Shown piece by piece: positions 35,776 through 48,823 of a stretch of DNA of 64,000 nucleotides. The notes below the pieces were generated by a model. It was not told the DNA's origin. It did no database searches and saw only the letters and a program-made list of their open reading frames with translations. The stretch is from Torreya grandis (Eukaryota > Streptophyta > Pinopsida > Cupressales > Taxaceae): positions 62,001 to 126,000 of the forward strand of contig JARHVA010007808.1 in assembly GCA_037957365.1 (NCBI GenBank), given 5' to 3'. The position numbers were made by a program, and so were the translations under genes. Numbering within the stretch: the first letter of the stretch is position 1; the number at the start of each line of letters is the position of its first letter.

Positions 35776-36086
35776 GGTTATTATGGAGAGGGACAAGGAT
35801 GACATATCACTTTGGTTGAAGGTTAATTACTAGTCTAGGGCTAGGTGTTGTTTATATTATTATTGTTATTGTTATTTATATGGCTATGGTTGTGTCCTTT
35901 TTTTTTCTTATTATATTTAATATTTTTATGTTGGGAAAATGGGTCTCAGTAGATACCCAAATTTTGATTGAATGCAGAAGCCTCATTATCTAATTAGATA
36001 TCTCTATTTTATAACTTATTCTCAGTAAGGTGCTTCAATTTCACATAATGGCATATAGAATGTCTATGAAAATGATGGTTCCATTA
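35776..36086 (-). pseudogene. gag C-terminal end of element B
   Basis: At the very border with the 5' LTR the minus strand reads WNHHFHRHSICHYVKLKHL (36078-36020), which follows the Cys/His knuckle pattern of Tat gag with the first Cys lost, then NQNLGIY and an Asn-rich stretch (35885-35850) made of TTA-TTG repeats on the plus strand. The N-terminal gag is absent because the LTR starts directly upstream. Confidence 0.65.
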
Positions 36087-37028
36087 TGTAACATAGGAAT
36101 ATAAGAGGGGGTTAGTGAAATTTTAGTATGATAAAACCAATAAAAACATATAGAGATCTAACACCTCAAGCCTAGATACTCAAGGAGTAAGAAAATAATG
36201 GAGGTAACAAACAAAATAAGATAAAACAAGTATTCTTAAGCTTATTTTTGAGTAATAGTTGTAATTTTTACTTGGAAGAATGTGATGAATATTATTTAAT
36301 AATGGTGTTCCTTGCATAATATATCCTTGTCATTTTTGGCTTCACTTGGCATGTAATGCTATATCCAATCAATTGGGCATTATAAATTTGGCTTGAGAGA
36401 TTACAGAAAGAGAGGGATGACTCTCTTATTTATAGGTCTTCCTAAAATCCCATGGATCAACCATGATCATTCAATCTAATATCAAGATGGAGGGATCACA
36501 ATTGGCCAAATTTTAGAGGTATAATTCATTAAATGCTAAAATTAATAAGCATGGCTTGCCTTTTTAGATATTTATTTTCATTGACTTTTTGAGTGATTTC
36601 TAAATTTTAAGGTGATGTCATGATGATGTCATGGCCTGATATTTTGTATTTTTGAATTTATAATTTTAGATATTCATAAATTAAACATGAATTATTTAAC
36701 TAATCACTTAATTGGGTTTAATAAATTAAGTAAATTTGATTAGTATTTTGAAATTTTTTAAAAGTTGGTTAAGTGCCCCACTCAATTGGTTGAAAATGTC
36801 AATTTACTTGGTCACAACTTGACTAGGGATAAATCCATGGGAGATTATTATTTCATACATGGTAATATCCCAAATAAGGAAGCCTAGACTTGATTCTAGG
36901 CATTTAAGTCTGATGTGTAAGTGAATTTGTATGTTTTGGTTATTTATAGGCTTAATTTGCATAGCTTGGTAGAAATCAATTTGAATCCTAGTTTAGACAT
37001 AGATGTAGCTAAAATGGGGTTTTGATAA
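36087..37028 (-). repeat. 5' LTR of element B
   Basis: This is the direct-repeat partner of 25832-26803. It starts TGTAACATAGG on the plus strand, as does the other copy with one change, and ends with a decayed form of the TGGTAG terminus. It shares the CTCTCTTATTTATA promoter region. Confidence 0.88.
36425..36437 (-). promoter_or_regulatory. TATA box in 5' LTR of element B
   Basis: The minus strand reads CCTATAAATAAGAGAGTC, matching the box in the 3' LTR. It would lie in the U3 region, with transcription running leftward. Confidence 0.6.
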
Positions 37029-38812
37029 GTTTCTACTACAATATAATATTGGGAAGGAGGCTATTTGGATGTTCAAGATGAAGAAAGCATTTTTGTTTTG
37101 AATAATGTATAATAAGCTTAGCTAAATTAATTTAAAATTTATTAAATATGAATATTAAGGATCTTGAAGGATTGATGGTTAAAATTCATAGTTCACATCT
37201 CATTGCTTAATGACAAAGTGATTTGATGTTCTCAATATTTTGCATATATTAATTAAATCTTGAGACTTGAATGCCTAATTTACTAAAGTTAATGCATTAA
37301 TGAATTTTGACTCTAATTCCCATTTTTATTTGAAATTTACAAGCCATATTTATTGAGTGTATTTTCTACCATGTGGTGATTTTTTTAATTCTAAGTTCCC
37401 ATTCATCACTTTAAAATAAGTGTTCATTCCCCATTTATTCAAATTTTGCCTAGATGTTGAATCTTGCACTTATATTCTTGTTATGTAAATATGATATTAT
37501 GACATTTATTTCAATATCATTTATCAAGGGTCCTAATATTTATAAATATGATATATATGTTATTTGAGATATTAATTACTTATATTTTACCACCTATCAT
37601 GATTTAGGGAACTTAGGGCTCTTTTGGAATTTAAATTATGTGCCTTTTATAGGAGGATCTACATGTATAAGATGGTTCCACATGGAATAATCTTAGAAAC
37701 TCAAGGAAATTATTGTATTTTTATTCTTAATTATTTTTAGGATTCTAATATGATTCCACATGGACCAATATTAGGAATATAGAAATATTCTCACTTTGGC
37801 TATGTACCTTTCAATGATGATTTTCAAGTCATTGAAATTTCAACACATGGATGGCTCTCAAGGATCTTGAGACTAGAACTTTTAGGCACTATACTTTATA
37901 TTGTTATGCCCTTGAATTTTAATACAATGACATGTGGATAGATCAAAACATCTAATGACTTAGAAATTTTATAATGTATATGCAACTGATAAGGCTTGAA
38001 TGAATGTTATTATACCACCTATCATGATTTCAATTGCTTGACTACTTTGGAACCATAAATATATTAGACCTAACTTGATCTCTTGGGTCTTAGGTTAATG
38101 ATATTTTCCCACCTAGCCTAATATTGGGAGTGATTAATATTTTGAATAATAACTTTTTATTTTCTTCTTATGGACTCTGAGTGACTGAGATGTAACCATG
38201 TGGAGGAATGTCAAGGTTCTATGAGTTTAGAGGACTTGGAATACTTCATGAAAATTGAATGCATCCTAAGTTTACAAAATTTTGACATTTGGAAAAATCA
38301 TGGTGACTCAAAAAATTATATTTTATTATTAAAGACAAATATTGTGAGTAAATGACATGATTCCACATGGAGTGGTATCATGAATCTAGATGCTTAAAGG
38401 GAATTATAATTTTGGTTATAGCTATGGTTAGTTACGCATGAATGAGATGTTGATAGATGTCATTATATAGGGAACCTAATAAAAATTTGAAACATAGGTA
38501 ATCTATGTTGCACATCAATTCTTAAATAAGCTACATATTGTCATTAGCTACATTATTCCATTAAATCAAAACACAATATTGAATACAAATTTTAAAAAGT
38601 AGAGAATAGATAGATAATTCATGAATGATGTCCAAGATTTGATTTTCTCCCCTTTGGAACTTTTGTAATAAAATTATACTTTAAAAATAACCTTAGGATT
38701 GTGCACAATTGATCTAATATTAGAATTCCTACAGTTGAAATAGACCATAAATAAATATTTATTAATAATAATGGGTTCATATTTAAATTCTAAAAATGGG
38801 GTGTATTGGGGC
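37029..38812 (-). repeat. Probable 3' LTR of element D (truncated)
   Basis: The right edge is inferred from AAAATGGGGTGTATTGGGGCACA at 38792-38815, whose reverse complement has the CACCCCATTTTTAG start seen in LTRs of this window. The distance to integrase (about 1.1 kb) equals that in A. No second copy is present to confirm it, and no coding motif is visible in it. Confidence 0.45.
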
Positions 38813-39899
38813 ACAAAAAATAAGGACTCGATGGGTAAATACTCTAGAGTATTTGATAACCTATAATCTTAATTTATATATCATAATATAACATCTATCC
38901 TAACAAGAAAATAATAAGTAGACTAGTCAACTAGAAGAGAATCCAATTTCCTCATGCGACATACTAACCTTTTCATTCCTAGGATCTATCTGTGTTTTTG
39001 TGAAATTTATTTTACCCCTTGTTATGATAGTTTTGATAGAGATCTAGATAAATACTATAGGTTTCATTTTTATTTCTTATTTTATAATCAATACTAAATG
39101 AAGCCTAGGAATTATTATGCTACCATCTATACATATGTAACCAACCCTGATTGATATACCTCTAATTCCACTCAAGTATTTATCTACTACTAGCCATTCA
39201 TCCATAGACCTGATAAATATTAAATGATTCACCCTTCATAATTTTATATTATTGATTTTTCAATTTTTGAGCATAAATGGAAGAAGGGTTGGGAAGCACC
39301 ATTGGCTAGGTGTATGTATAAGAAACCTATTCTTTAACTTATATCCCTATCAACATGCATCCATCTCAATGTTTGTTATCTCCCATATAATTTTTAGTGT
39401 GTAATAGTGTAGTTGATCTTTGTAAATTAAAATTATTTATAAATTTTTTATTAGTATATCAAACTAAATTCTAGAAGCCCATGAACTTATTTAATTAGGT
39501 AAAAACTTAATTTCATTCATGACACATACCTCAATTCCATAACCTCAAGTACTACTAGAAAAAACTTTTTTGGATCCCAATTGTGCCTTCTTGAATCATC
39601 CCCTTTCTTTTTAAAGGTCTTTCATGATTCTATCATCATAATTTTTTTGAACTATTCTATAATTTTAAGAAAACTAACCTAGAAATGACAACAACTAACT
39701 ATGAAAACAATTGTCAAAAATAAGAAACTATTATAAGAAAACAAGAAATATATCTAAGGAATAAAATGAAAAAAATATTAAATATATTTTATAAATTGGA
39801 AAACCTAATCTAATCCTACTTTTATGAAAACTCACAATCATTCAGAAGTGTCTCTAGTTGGATCAACCATGACATAATATTTCAAAAACTATGTATTGA
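38813..39899 (-). other. 3' untranslated region of element D
   Basis: This is AT-rich sequence between the integrase end and the LTR-like block. No gene or repeat array is seen. Confidence 0.45.
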
Positions 39900-40309
39900 C
39901 TATAAATGTAAGGTAATTACCTTGGAGGTCCTTCAAAAAAAATGAATTTTTTATATAGGATTTAATATATTTAGTATATATCAATCCATAAGTGAGTGAA
40001 ATTATCATGTTGACCCTTATTTTCATGTGTTTTATCCCATAAAACCACTAGTTCTGAAATCTTGAAAGCCTTGATTTTGGACCTCTTGTCAAACCACATT
40101 TTTATAATGTCTTCATTATTATTGAAGTTATATAATTATTTATTTTGTTATTATATTATCTAAACTATTTCAATTATTTTGGACTAGATTATTTCATATT
40201 TTTCCATGTACTTTTACATGAATTGGTACATTGGTAGTTTAAGAGTGATAAGAAAAAATGGATATTATCCATACACCAACATGAAAAGAGAAGCCTTGAG
40301 ATATTTATT
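39900..40309 (-). pseudogene. Integrase C-terminal part of element D
   Basis: On the minus strand: LFMLVYG, LITLKLPMYQFM, KYMEKYEII, then MWFDKRSKIKAFKISELVVL, WDKTHENKGQHDNFTHLW and IDIY. The order and spacing match the C-terminal half of integrase in element A (VYG motif, FDKR, GKHGKF-like motif). It is separated from the core by the insertion of element G at 40309/48824. Confidence 0.85.
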
Positions 40310-40314
40310 ATGAC
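40310..40314. repeat. Target-site duplication of element G, left copy
   Basis: ATGAC directly precedes the left LTR; the same five bases follow the right LTR at 48819-48823. Five bases is the normal duplication length for LTR retrotransposons. Confidence 0.85.
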
Positions 40315-42698
40315 TATTGGAAGCATAATTATTTATATGGGTTTTAACTTAGTATTAAAAAACCTTTATTTCAATTATAGTTAAGTAATTATGAATTATT
40401 CAAACAAACATATAGATATAGCAAGTATAGGCAACTATCCACATAAGCATGAAACACAAGTACACATCACATATGTGGGAAAACCTCAAGGATAAAAAAA
40501 CCCAAAAATATATACAAATGGACTATAATAATATAATAAAAAAACCAAATTTATTGAATCATCAACTCCACATGGAGCACCAACCCCAACTAGCCAAGCA
40601 CCTACTTGACTAAGCTTTAACAAACACCTAATTACAAGGAGGCACCAACCCCCTAGATGACTTAGCACAAAATCAACCAATGATTTATTTTATCACCTTC
40701 ATAACACATTGTATCTAAATGAATATATGGTGACCACCTATTCATCTCTTCACACTCTTATCCCTCTCAAACTATCTTTTAGTCTTCTTTTCTTAACTAG
40801 GTCTCTTCAAGACTGATTAGGTCACATGACCTTGATTTTCATACACATAACTCCTATTATATATTCATGATAGTTTATATACACCCATATTATGGTATAA
40901 AATACCACCTTATAATATTTAATCTTATATTTCATTCACTTTTTCTTCACTTACATAAATAGGCCTAAAATGCCTTGTGTATATACCATTCCTTATTCAT
41001 ATACCAATTATTTGACCACACACCCTTATCCTCTTAGGTTGGCCATATAATAGGTCTTATGAAATATCATGGATATGAAACAAATGATATTTTAGTCCCT
41101 TTAGCTCTGACATGACACAATTATGCCTCATTTCACTTTTAGTTCTCATGGAGACTTAATTACATTAGGTCTATCTCTTAACGCCAAAACTTGATTTTCT
41201 TGGGTGTAGATGGATTTATCCAACACTTGAAAAAAATGAAACCACTTATTATATGAACTCTTATAGCCTCCTCCATGATTTTTTATATCTACATCCTTCG
41301 TTCATACCTTGAAACCTTATTTAGGATAAATTACCCTATTAGGCTTCTGTGCCTCAATAAAATGTCTTACAAGAATGAAGCTTAAACATACTTAAGACAA
41401 TAAAACATGAAAAAATAAGTATATATAAAAATTATACATGAACTAAAGGTCATTGTAAAATTAATTAAACACTTTCACTCATAATATAAGGCTTTAAGAA
41501 CACCTATGCAACTCACTCACTTAGAACTACCAGATTACCTAAAAACACAATCATGGTGACTTAGACCTCCAACACCTGTAAAGACTTTTTAAATGACTTT
41601 TAATTAATTTATATGATCCTATGAGATCATTATACCATTATTATATATAAATATCATATGGTCAAATGTAAAATATTGGTCATGCTAACCAATCTCATGA
41701 CCTTATATCTCATTATCTTGTTTGAACTAGATAGGTCAACTTGTGAGAAACTTTTTAAACACACATGACCTCTAAATTTTCTTTCAAGAATAAAAATATA
41801 TTAAAATTACTTAAAAACATCTCTATTCACTTGTTTTCATCATTATATCATGATAACACATTCTAATTCATCTTCTCACTACTACCTAAGTTTTTCACTA
41901 TTTTCACCATTAGGTGTGTTACCAACTGGCTAACTTGGATGACCAATTTAACACACTTGAGTAGTATAACATATCTAAAAACCTTAATGGAAATGAAACA
42001 TGAATCTCTACCTTATTCATCCATATATTTTATTACTATGTTTAATGCAACTTTTGATTTCTACAACAACTTCTTTAGAAATAACCTTGTAACTCAACAT
42101 TTTCTCTCTCATGATTGAACAATTCCTCACATATATGATAAAAATAAATTATAAAACAACTCATTCTTTTATTAACTAATATCACCAAACTACCATGATC
42201 ATATCTTCTCACAAGGTCTCTTCATGCCATGACTAGGCTTAGGCTACTTAATCACTTGATGCCTTGACTTATTCCTTCCATGTCATGACCGTAACAAAAC
42301 ATCAACCAAGTAGATATAATACATTACACTTCACTCATATCATTGACCCATTATATTTTTGATGAAAACAATCTTCCATATCATCATACAGACCTATAAC
42401 CACATGACCAAGATTCATATGACTAGACATCTTTCTTCCATGCACCTGAACACCTTTAACACCTTGACCTATGTCTTCATGAAACCATAAGACATTAGTT
42501 TCCTTCAAATTATCTATTTAATTAAAATTCATCTTTTCACATGGCTTCCTTATCACATCAACCTCACAAGCTCATACCTAAAAGATCACTCACCATATAT
42601 CTTCACTAGATGCACCTTGGCATCACAGACATCAATGACACCACATAAAAATATCCCACTTTGTCATTTATGGAAAACACACTATAACTTGATCAATA
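40315..42698 (-). repeat. 3' LTR of element G
   Basis: This is 2384 bp, a direct repeat of 45691-48818 from the first bases (TATTGGAAGCATAAT against TGTTAGAAGCATAAT) to the last (TGATCAATA against TTATCAATA). It lacks about 0.76 kb present in the other copy. Confidence 0.92.
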
Positions 42699-42710
42699 TA
42701 ATCTCCCCCA
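42699..42710 (-). other. Polypurine tract of element G
   Basis: The minus strand reads GGGGGAGATTA immediately before the LTR start TATTGATC, a usual copia arrangement. Confidence 0.75.
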
Positions 42711-43599
42711 TTCTGGTCTTTCTTCCCCTTTGACATTGATGATAAAAGATCTTCCACACACTGCTATCTAAAATCATGCCTTTTTATAGCAAAAGATTAA
42801 CACGTAGAATATGAATCATTATAGGAACATGATCCCCCATATATCTCCTTCAAATGAAATCATATCATAAGAACACTCATCTTGGTCTTGACATAACCGA
42901 TATGACTCAAACCTTTGATCACACACTAGGCCACCATATTCTTGACATCAGTTGAAGAATTAGGAACTCCCCCTTTGTCTTCATAGATTGAGCTTACCAC
43001 ATGAGTCATTAGGAATATTATACCATCCTTATCCTATTTAAATTATCTTGATACAAATACCAATTATATACATAGGATTTCATGACCCTTCAAGATCTAT
43101 CAACAACATCCAACTTGTCTCTATGTTCATATTGGTCTTATATACCATTCCATTTGTCTCTAGACACAATCCTATGCTCAAAATTGCATTACATACCATG
43201 AATCCTTATGAAATTATATCTAGAATCAATGACATAACTCCTCTTACCTTTTCATATACATATAGGGTATAGGGAGAAAAACTTATATCTTGCAACATAG
43301 ACAACCTAAAATCCTATCACAATGAATCCTTCTTTGACTGTAACCTTATTCTTCTATAGATATAATAATTCCTCCATGAGGCCTAATAGAGTCACCCCTT
43401 TCCATAGGGATCTCAAAACTCCATGATATTCTTATATCTCCAAATCACTTTCATTAGCTATCTTGAAATCATGATACTAATTATCCCTCCTTAGAATCAA
43501 TGTAGGCTTGACTATAGTATTCAACTCATCCACCTTATCATCCTTGTTCTTCTCTTTGACTACCTTGTAAACACATGTAAATACCAAGTTTTCTTGACA
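42711..43599 (-). other. Region between gag and 3' LTR of element G
   Basis: This is 0.9 kb without any recognisable pol motif on either strand. In an autonomous copia element roughly 4 kb of protease, integrase, RT and RNase H would lie here. Confidence 0.7.
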
Positions 43600-45650
43600 T
43601 TCCTTCACTTTTTATCCTTGATATATCTTAACAAATAATACATCTTGACCATTAGACTCAATACGATCAGTCTTGACTTTTTTTGGATTCCATACCAATG
43701 TTTGACTCTTCTCATGCACTCTAGGAGATCCATATACCTTGTTAAGTCTTAATGGAATTATAAATCCATTAGGATATAATATTTCATTATATCCCATATT
43801 GTGGTAACTGTATCAAAAATTATTTTTTTACATACCTCTTGATTGATCACTCATCCCATAGTCCCATGATAATTCATTCCTTGAAACCATTCTACAATAA
43901 TTTGCTCTATATCCAAAGTTATGACAAGCAAAACAATAATCATTGAAAGCATTTAAATAACTCATTACATTTGGCTCCCTAATTGGTCTCTTCATGTTGG
44001 TATTATTGATTTGTTGATGATCATTATGAGTCACAAGTTTGAGAGTTTCTACATAGGTCTTTGAGGTTTGACTCTTCTTATTTTAGTTTTGGTCTTTTTT
44101 GAACCCAATACATATCTTATCATTTAGATACCTTTGAATACTCAAAATATTATCAAGAACTTTAGTACTCTTCTAAAATATCTAATGTGTCTTCAAGTTG
44201 AGTGATGCATGATCCAGTTATGCCTTCAAGGACTCCATTTTTGTTTTAAACTTGATGCATTCTTCTTCCTTGGTCTTAATATTTATAGTGATAATTTCAA
44301 TATGAATTTATAGATATTTAATGATATCCTCATGTTCATTGGTTTTAATTCTTAGTCTCTCTTCAAAGAGATTAATTTAATCCTCATAACTCTCAACTAA
44401 TGATCTTAATTTTTTATTCTTCCTTATTTGAAACTTCAACTCCTATAGATCACTCACCAATTTTGCCTCAATGTTAATATTAGTCTCTTCTTCATCTGAT
44501 TCTTCATAATCCATATTTCCTTTCCCTTTTAAGAAATTCTCATTATTTATTTCTATAGCCATGAATAAGGATTCATTATTGTCATGCTCATTACTATCAT
44601 CATCACTATCAGATGTACTTGTGTCACTTACATCAGATGAGCTATTATCATGTTTGGTATACAAATGTCTCTTATTCTTGAATGACCCTTTCTTACCATC
44701 ATACTTCTTAAAATATTTCTTTATTTTATCAAGATTATATACCTTTTTACTATCACCATGATGTTCATCATGTTCTTATTCATGATTCATCTTATCCTTG
44801 TTAGGAAACTTAGATGCAAAGTGACCAATATTACCATAATTGAAACATTTGAAAGGAAAATTACCCTTGTACTTACCAAATCTAATTTTCAATTTAATAA
44901 CAAACATGGATATAGATTCACCATCATCAATATCTAAACATACCTCCTCCTTGACTTTTTTGGATTTTTAATTTTTCTCATATTTGAATGTTGTTTCCTT
45001 ATTAGGAGGTCTTCATTTATTATCATCTCATAGGTAGTCAAGATGCCATGAAGCCCATCCATCTAAAGTGTGTCTAGATCTTACATTTCTTCTACTACAG
45101 ACACCTTTGAATGAAATTTATAAGTTAGGGATATCAATACCTTTTTTATAAGTGTAGACTCTTTCACTTCTTCTCTAAGACCTCTAATGACATTAGCAAC
45201 TTCATCAACCCTTAATAGGTAGTATGTGATATTTTCATCCTCCATTATTATACTTTCAAATTACCTACGATGAGTGTGAAACTTTGATAACTTCACTTCA
45301 GTGTCTCCTTCATAAATGGTATAAAAAAATTCTAAAATCCCTTTGGCTTTATCACAATGCATTACCTTTACAAAATTTTCCTCTAAAATACCACACATAA
45401 TAGTATTCATTTCCTTAGATTTGTTCTCATTTACCATCTTGTCTACTACATCAGTTGGTGATGTCTAGGGAGGAGTGAAACCATCAATAATATATTTCCA
45501 TATGTCATAACCTAAGGACATTAGATAGGTATTTGTTTTTATGCTCTAAAATGCATAGTTATTCCCATTTAAGAGATAAGCCTTATTGGTTGAGAAACCT
45601 CCATGCACTTATTGACTAGACATGCTTGTGCTTCAAGAATTTCCTTCAAG
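43600..45650 (-). pseudogene. gag of element G (UBN2-type, decayed)
   Basis: This is the capsid/nucleocapsid protein of a copia-type element. The minus strand begins near 45640 and gives the gag-polypeptide (UBN2) pattern: NKAYLLNGNNYAF, YLMSLGYDIWKYIIDGFTPP, ENFVKVMHCDKAKGILEF, YEGDTEVKLSKFHTRR, then LLRVDEVANVIRGLREEV, ILISLTYKFHSKVSVVEEM-like sequence and LHGILTTYEMIINEDL (about 45050-45000). A knuckle CFNYGNIGHFASKF lies near 44850 (second Cys read as Tyr, last as Phe). An acidic stretch (44664-44443), a coiled-coil-like region, and a second knuckle CFACHNFGYRANYC (43935-43890) with His read as Tyr follow. Frameshifts and stops throughout. Confidence 0.88.
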
Positions 45651-45676
45651 TTGTTATACTTGATTTAAAGGACTAG

Positions 45677-45688
45677 GCTCTAATATAA
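45677..45688 (-). other. Primer-binding site of element G (decayed)
   Basis: The plus strand reads GCTCTAATATAA, 9 of 12 matches to GCTCTGATACCA. Two of the three differences are C-to-T or G-to-A. It is two bases from the LTR, as expected. Confidence 0.75.
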
Positions 45689-45690
45689 AA

Positions 45691-48600
45691 TGTTAGAAGC
45701 ATAATAACTAAGATGGGAGGGTGAATCATTCTTAAAAAACCATTATTTTAATTATAATTAATAAATCATTAATCATTCAAATAAACATATAGATCTAGCA
45801 AGCATATGAAACTATCCACATAAGTATGAAACACAATAACACATCACATATGTAGGAAAACCTCGAGGGAAAAAAAACCACTAGTCTCTAAAATATAATA
45901 AAGTCTTATAAGATAAAAACTAAATTTATTAAAGTACCAAATCCACATGGAGTACCAAAACCAACTATCCCAACACCCACTTGATTAGGCTTTAACAAGA
46001 ACCTACTTGAAAGGAGGCAAAAAAACCCTAGATGACTTAGCACTAATTTAACTACCTAATTGATTTGATCACTTTCATAACACATTATTTCTCAACCAAC
46101 ATATTATGACCACCTATTCATCTCTTCACACTCTTATCCCTCTCAAACTATCTTCTAGGCTTTTTCACTCAACTAAGTCTCTTCAAGACTAATTAGGTCA
46201 CATGAACTTGATTTTCATACACATAACTACTATTAGATATTCATGATAGTTTCTCTACAAAAATATGATGGTATACATGACCTCCCTCTATTATTCAATC
46301 TTATATTTTATTCACTTTTTCTTTACTTATATAAATAGGACTAAACTACCTTGTATATACCATTCCTTGTTTATATACCACTTAGTCAGCCACACACCCT
46401 TAACCTCTTAAGTCAACCATATAATAGGTATTAATAAATATTTTTTATATTAATAAAATAATTTTTTAGTCCATTTAGGTTTGACATGACATAATTAGGC
46501 CTCATTTCACTTTTAGGTCTCATGGAGACTTAATTGCATTAGGGTTATCTCTTAACTCCAAAACTTGATTCTCTTAGGCCTAGATGGATTTATCCAACAC
46601 TTGAAAAACATTAAACCAATTATTATAGGAACTATTATTACTTCCTCCATGCTTTTTTATAACTACATCCTTTGTTCATACCTTGAAACCTTCTTTAGGA
46701 CAAATTGCCCTATTAAAATTGTGTGCCTCAACAAAGTAGCTTACAAGAATGAAGCTCAAACATACTTAAGACACTAAAATATGAAAAAATAAGTATATAT
46801 ATAGAGTATAAATGACCTATTTATCATCATAAAATTAATTAGACACTTTAAATTTTAATATAAGGCTTCAATAACACCTCTCCAACTCACTCACTCAGAA
46901 CTACCAGATTACCTCAAAACACAATCATGGTGACCTAGACCTCCAACACCTGTATCTAAAATTTAAATGAATTTTGATGCATTTAGATGATCCTATGAGA
47001 TAATTATACCATTATAAGATATAAATATCATATGTTCAAATTAAAAATATTGATCTTGTAGACCAATCTCATGACCTTATATCGCATTGCCTTGTCTAAA
47101 CCAGATAGGTCAACTTGTGAGAAACTTAATCACCACACACATGACCTAAAAATATTATTACAAGAATTAAGATATATTAAAATTCCCTAAAAAATATCCA
47201 TGCACTTTTTTTATCATTATATCATGATAACACATTCTAATTCATCATCTCACTACTGCCTAGGTTTCTTACTATTTACACCATTAGGCTTGTTAGTGAC
47301 TAGATAACTTGGATGACTGATTAAGAAAACTTGAGGACTATAACATATCCAAAAAAATTCATTGAAATGAGACATGATTCTATACCTTGTTCCTCCATCC
47401 ATTTTCTTACTATGTTCAATGCAACTTTTGATTTCTATAACTTCTTCAGAAATAAGCTTGTAACTCAACATTTCACTCTCCTTTCTCCAACAAATACCAC
47501 TTAAAGGTACTTATGAGATTATAATATAATATAAAGTATCTTACCTAATCATACCAATATATTCTAGGCAATTTTTATCAATATATTTAACATTGGGTCA
47601 TTATTAGGGTTATAAGAGGATTTAAACCAATTTCCACTCTTAACGATCATTCATAAATCCTATCCCATCAATATAGAAACTAATTCATGAAATTTTTAGA
47701 TAGGTACCTTACTCATATATCATGAATATATTAGGTTCCCATGAATTTTTTTGATAAACTAATGAGCACAAGAAATTCCTTATTGGGTTGAGAACCCTTC
47801 ATTCTAAGCACTCGAGAGACCTCCAAACAAATTTTCATGTATTTTCCTTCACTCTATGAACTCAAAATACATAAAAAAAAAAACTTGAAGCAACATACCT
47901 TAGCTCTGAAGATTCTTACATTAGCTCAAAAACCTTGAAATCTGATCTTGACCCCTCATTAGGCCACACTTTCTCTCTTTGCTCTCTAGACCTTGACCTA
48001 TAAACCACATTAGGCCTTGAAAATGACCTTAAAACCTCTTTACATGAACTATCCACCTCACTAAAATACTAAATAAACCTCAATAATTATTAAATACTAC
48101 CATACATCCTTCACATTCCTTTAAAATATACCATGATACCTCATTAGGCTAGGCAGGGTTTAAGAGAAGTCTAAATACAGACCTAGACTGAAGGTCCTAC
48201 CCATGAAATCTCACCCTAAAACTCTCATGAGTGTTACAATGCCTCACATATATTCTAAAAATAACTCATACAACCACTCATACCTATATGCACTCATTTA
48301 ACTAAGCCACCATGCTCATACCTTTTCATGAGATCTCTTCATGCCATGACAAGGCTTAGGCTACTTAAGCACTTAATGCCTTGACCTATTCCTTCCATTT
48401 CATGACCTAAAAAAACCTTTTTAAAAGTATATATAATAAATTACACCTCAATTATATCACTAAAACATTCTCTTTCTAATGACAATAATCTTCCATAGCC
48501 TCATACAGACCTAAAACCACATGACCAAGCATCATATGACTAGACATCTTTCTTCCATACACATGGACACCTTTGACACCTTGACCTATGACTTCATGAA

Positions 48601-48818
48601 ACCATAAGAAATTAGTAACTTAAAATTATCTATTATCTTCAAATTCTCTCTTGCATTTAAAATTATCTCTTTCCTTCAAATGCATCTTGTCACATGGCTT
48701 CCTTGTTACATCAAGTTCACAAGCTCATATCTCAAATATCATTCACCATGCATCTTTACCAGATCCACCTTGACATAAATGACATCAAAATTGACATAAA
48801 TGATAACACTTATCAATA
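45691..48818 (-). repeat. 5' LTR of element G
   Basis: This is 3128 bp. Start TGTTAGAAGC is canonical; the end reads CAATA where CAACA is expected. It contains an extra block at about 47486-48245 not found in the 3' LTR. Confidence 0.92.
47486..48245. repeat. 0.76-kb block present only in the 5' LTR of element G
   Basis: The two LTRs align up to CTCAACATTT (47465-47475 and 42097-42105) and again from about 48246 on, where CATGCTCATACC of this copy corresponds to CATGATCATATC of the other (42197-42208). The block between has no partner. It contains no recognised coding or terminal repeat, so insertion here and deletion in the other LTR are both possible. Confidence 0.75.
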
Positions 48819-48823
48819 ATGAC
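48819..48823. repeat. Target-site duplication of element G, right copy
   Basis: ATGAC follows the last LTR base and repeats 40310-40314. The integrase reading of element D resumes immediately after it. Confidence 0.85.

Larger units (their letters stand above)
25832..37028 (-). mobile_element. Element B: Tat/Ogre-like Ty3/gypsy retrotransposon
   Basis: This is a minus-strand element of 11.2 kb with two LTRs (36087-37028 and 25832-26803). From 5' to 3' it holds the C-terminal end of gag, protease, RT, RNase H, a second archaeal-type RNase H, integrase, and a 4.1-kb 3' untranslated region with tandem repeats. Dual RNase H and a repeat-bearing 3' region are established marks of the Tat lineage, to which Ogre belongs. 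The N-terminal part of gag and the primer-binding site are missing: the 5' LTR abuts gag coding sequence directly, so the element carries an internal deletion. No matching target duplication is seen. Confidence 0.88.
40315..48818 (-). mobile_element. Element G: gag-only copia-type retrotransposon
   Basis: This is a complete insertion of 8.5 kb with two LTRs (40315-42698 and 45691-48818), an initiator-Met primer site, a polypurine tract, a gag reading frame and a 5-bp target duplication. The 3.0-kb internal region holds only gag on the minus strand; protease, integrase, RT and RNase H motifs are all absent. It must have been mobilised by proteins from another element. It interrupts the integrase region of element D. 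Confidence 0.92.

Noticed and set aside
25827..37033. Target-site duplication for element B
   Set aside because: The five bases on the left (AATTT) and right (GTTTC) of the LTRs do not match, so none is reported.
40486..40680. 64-codon hydrophobic open frame on the minus strand
   Set aside because: Lies within an LTR of element G, and the homologous part of the other LTR does not keep the frame.
46321..46380. TATATAAATAGG on the plus strand of the element G LTR as promoter
   Set aside because: Gag, primer site and polypurine tract all show the element runs on the minus strand; the box is nearly self-complementary, so its direction cannot be claimed.
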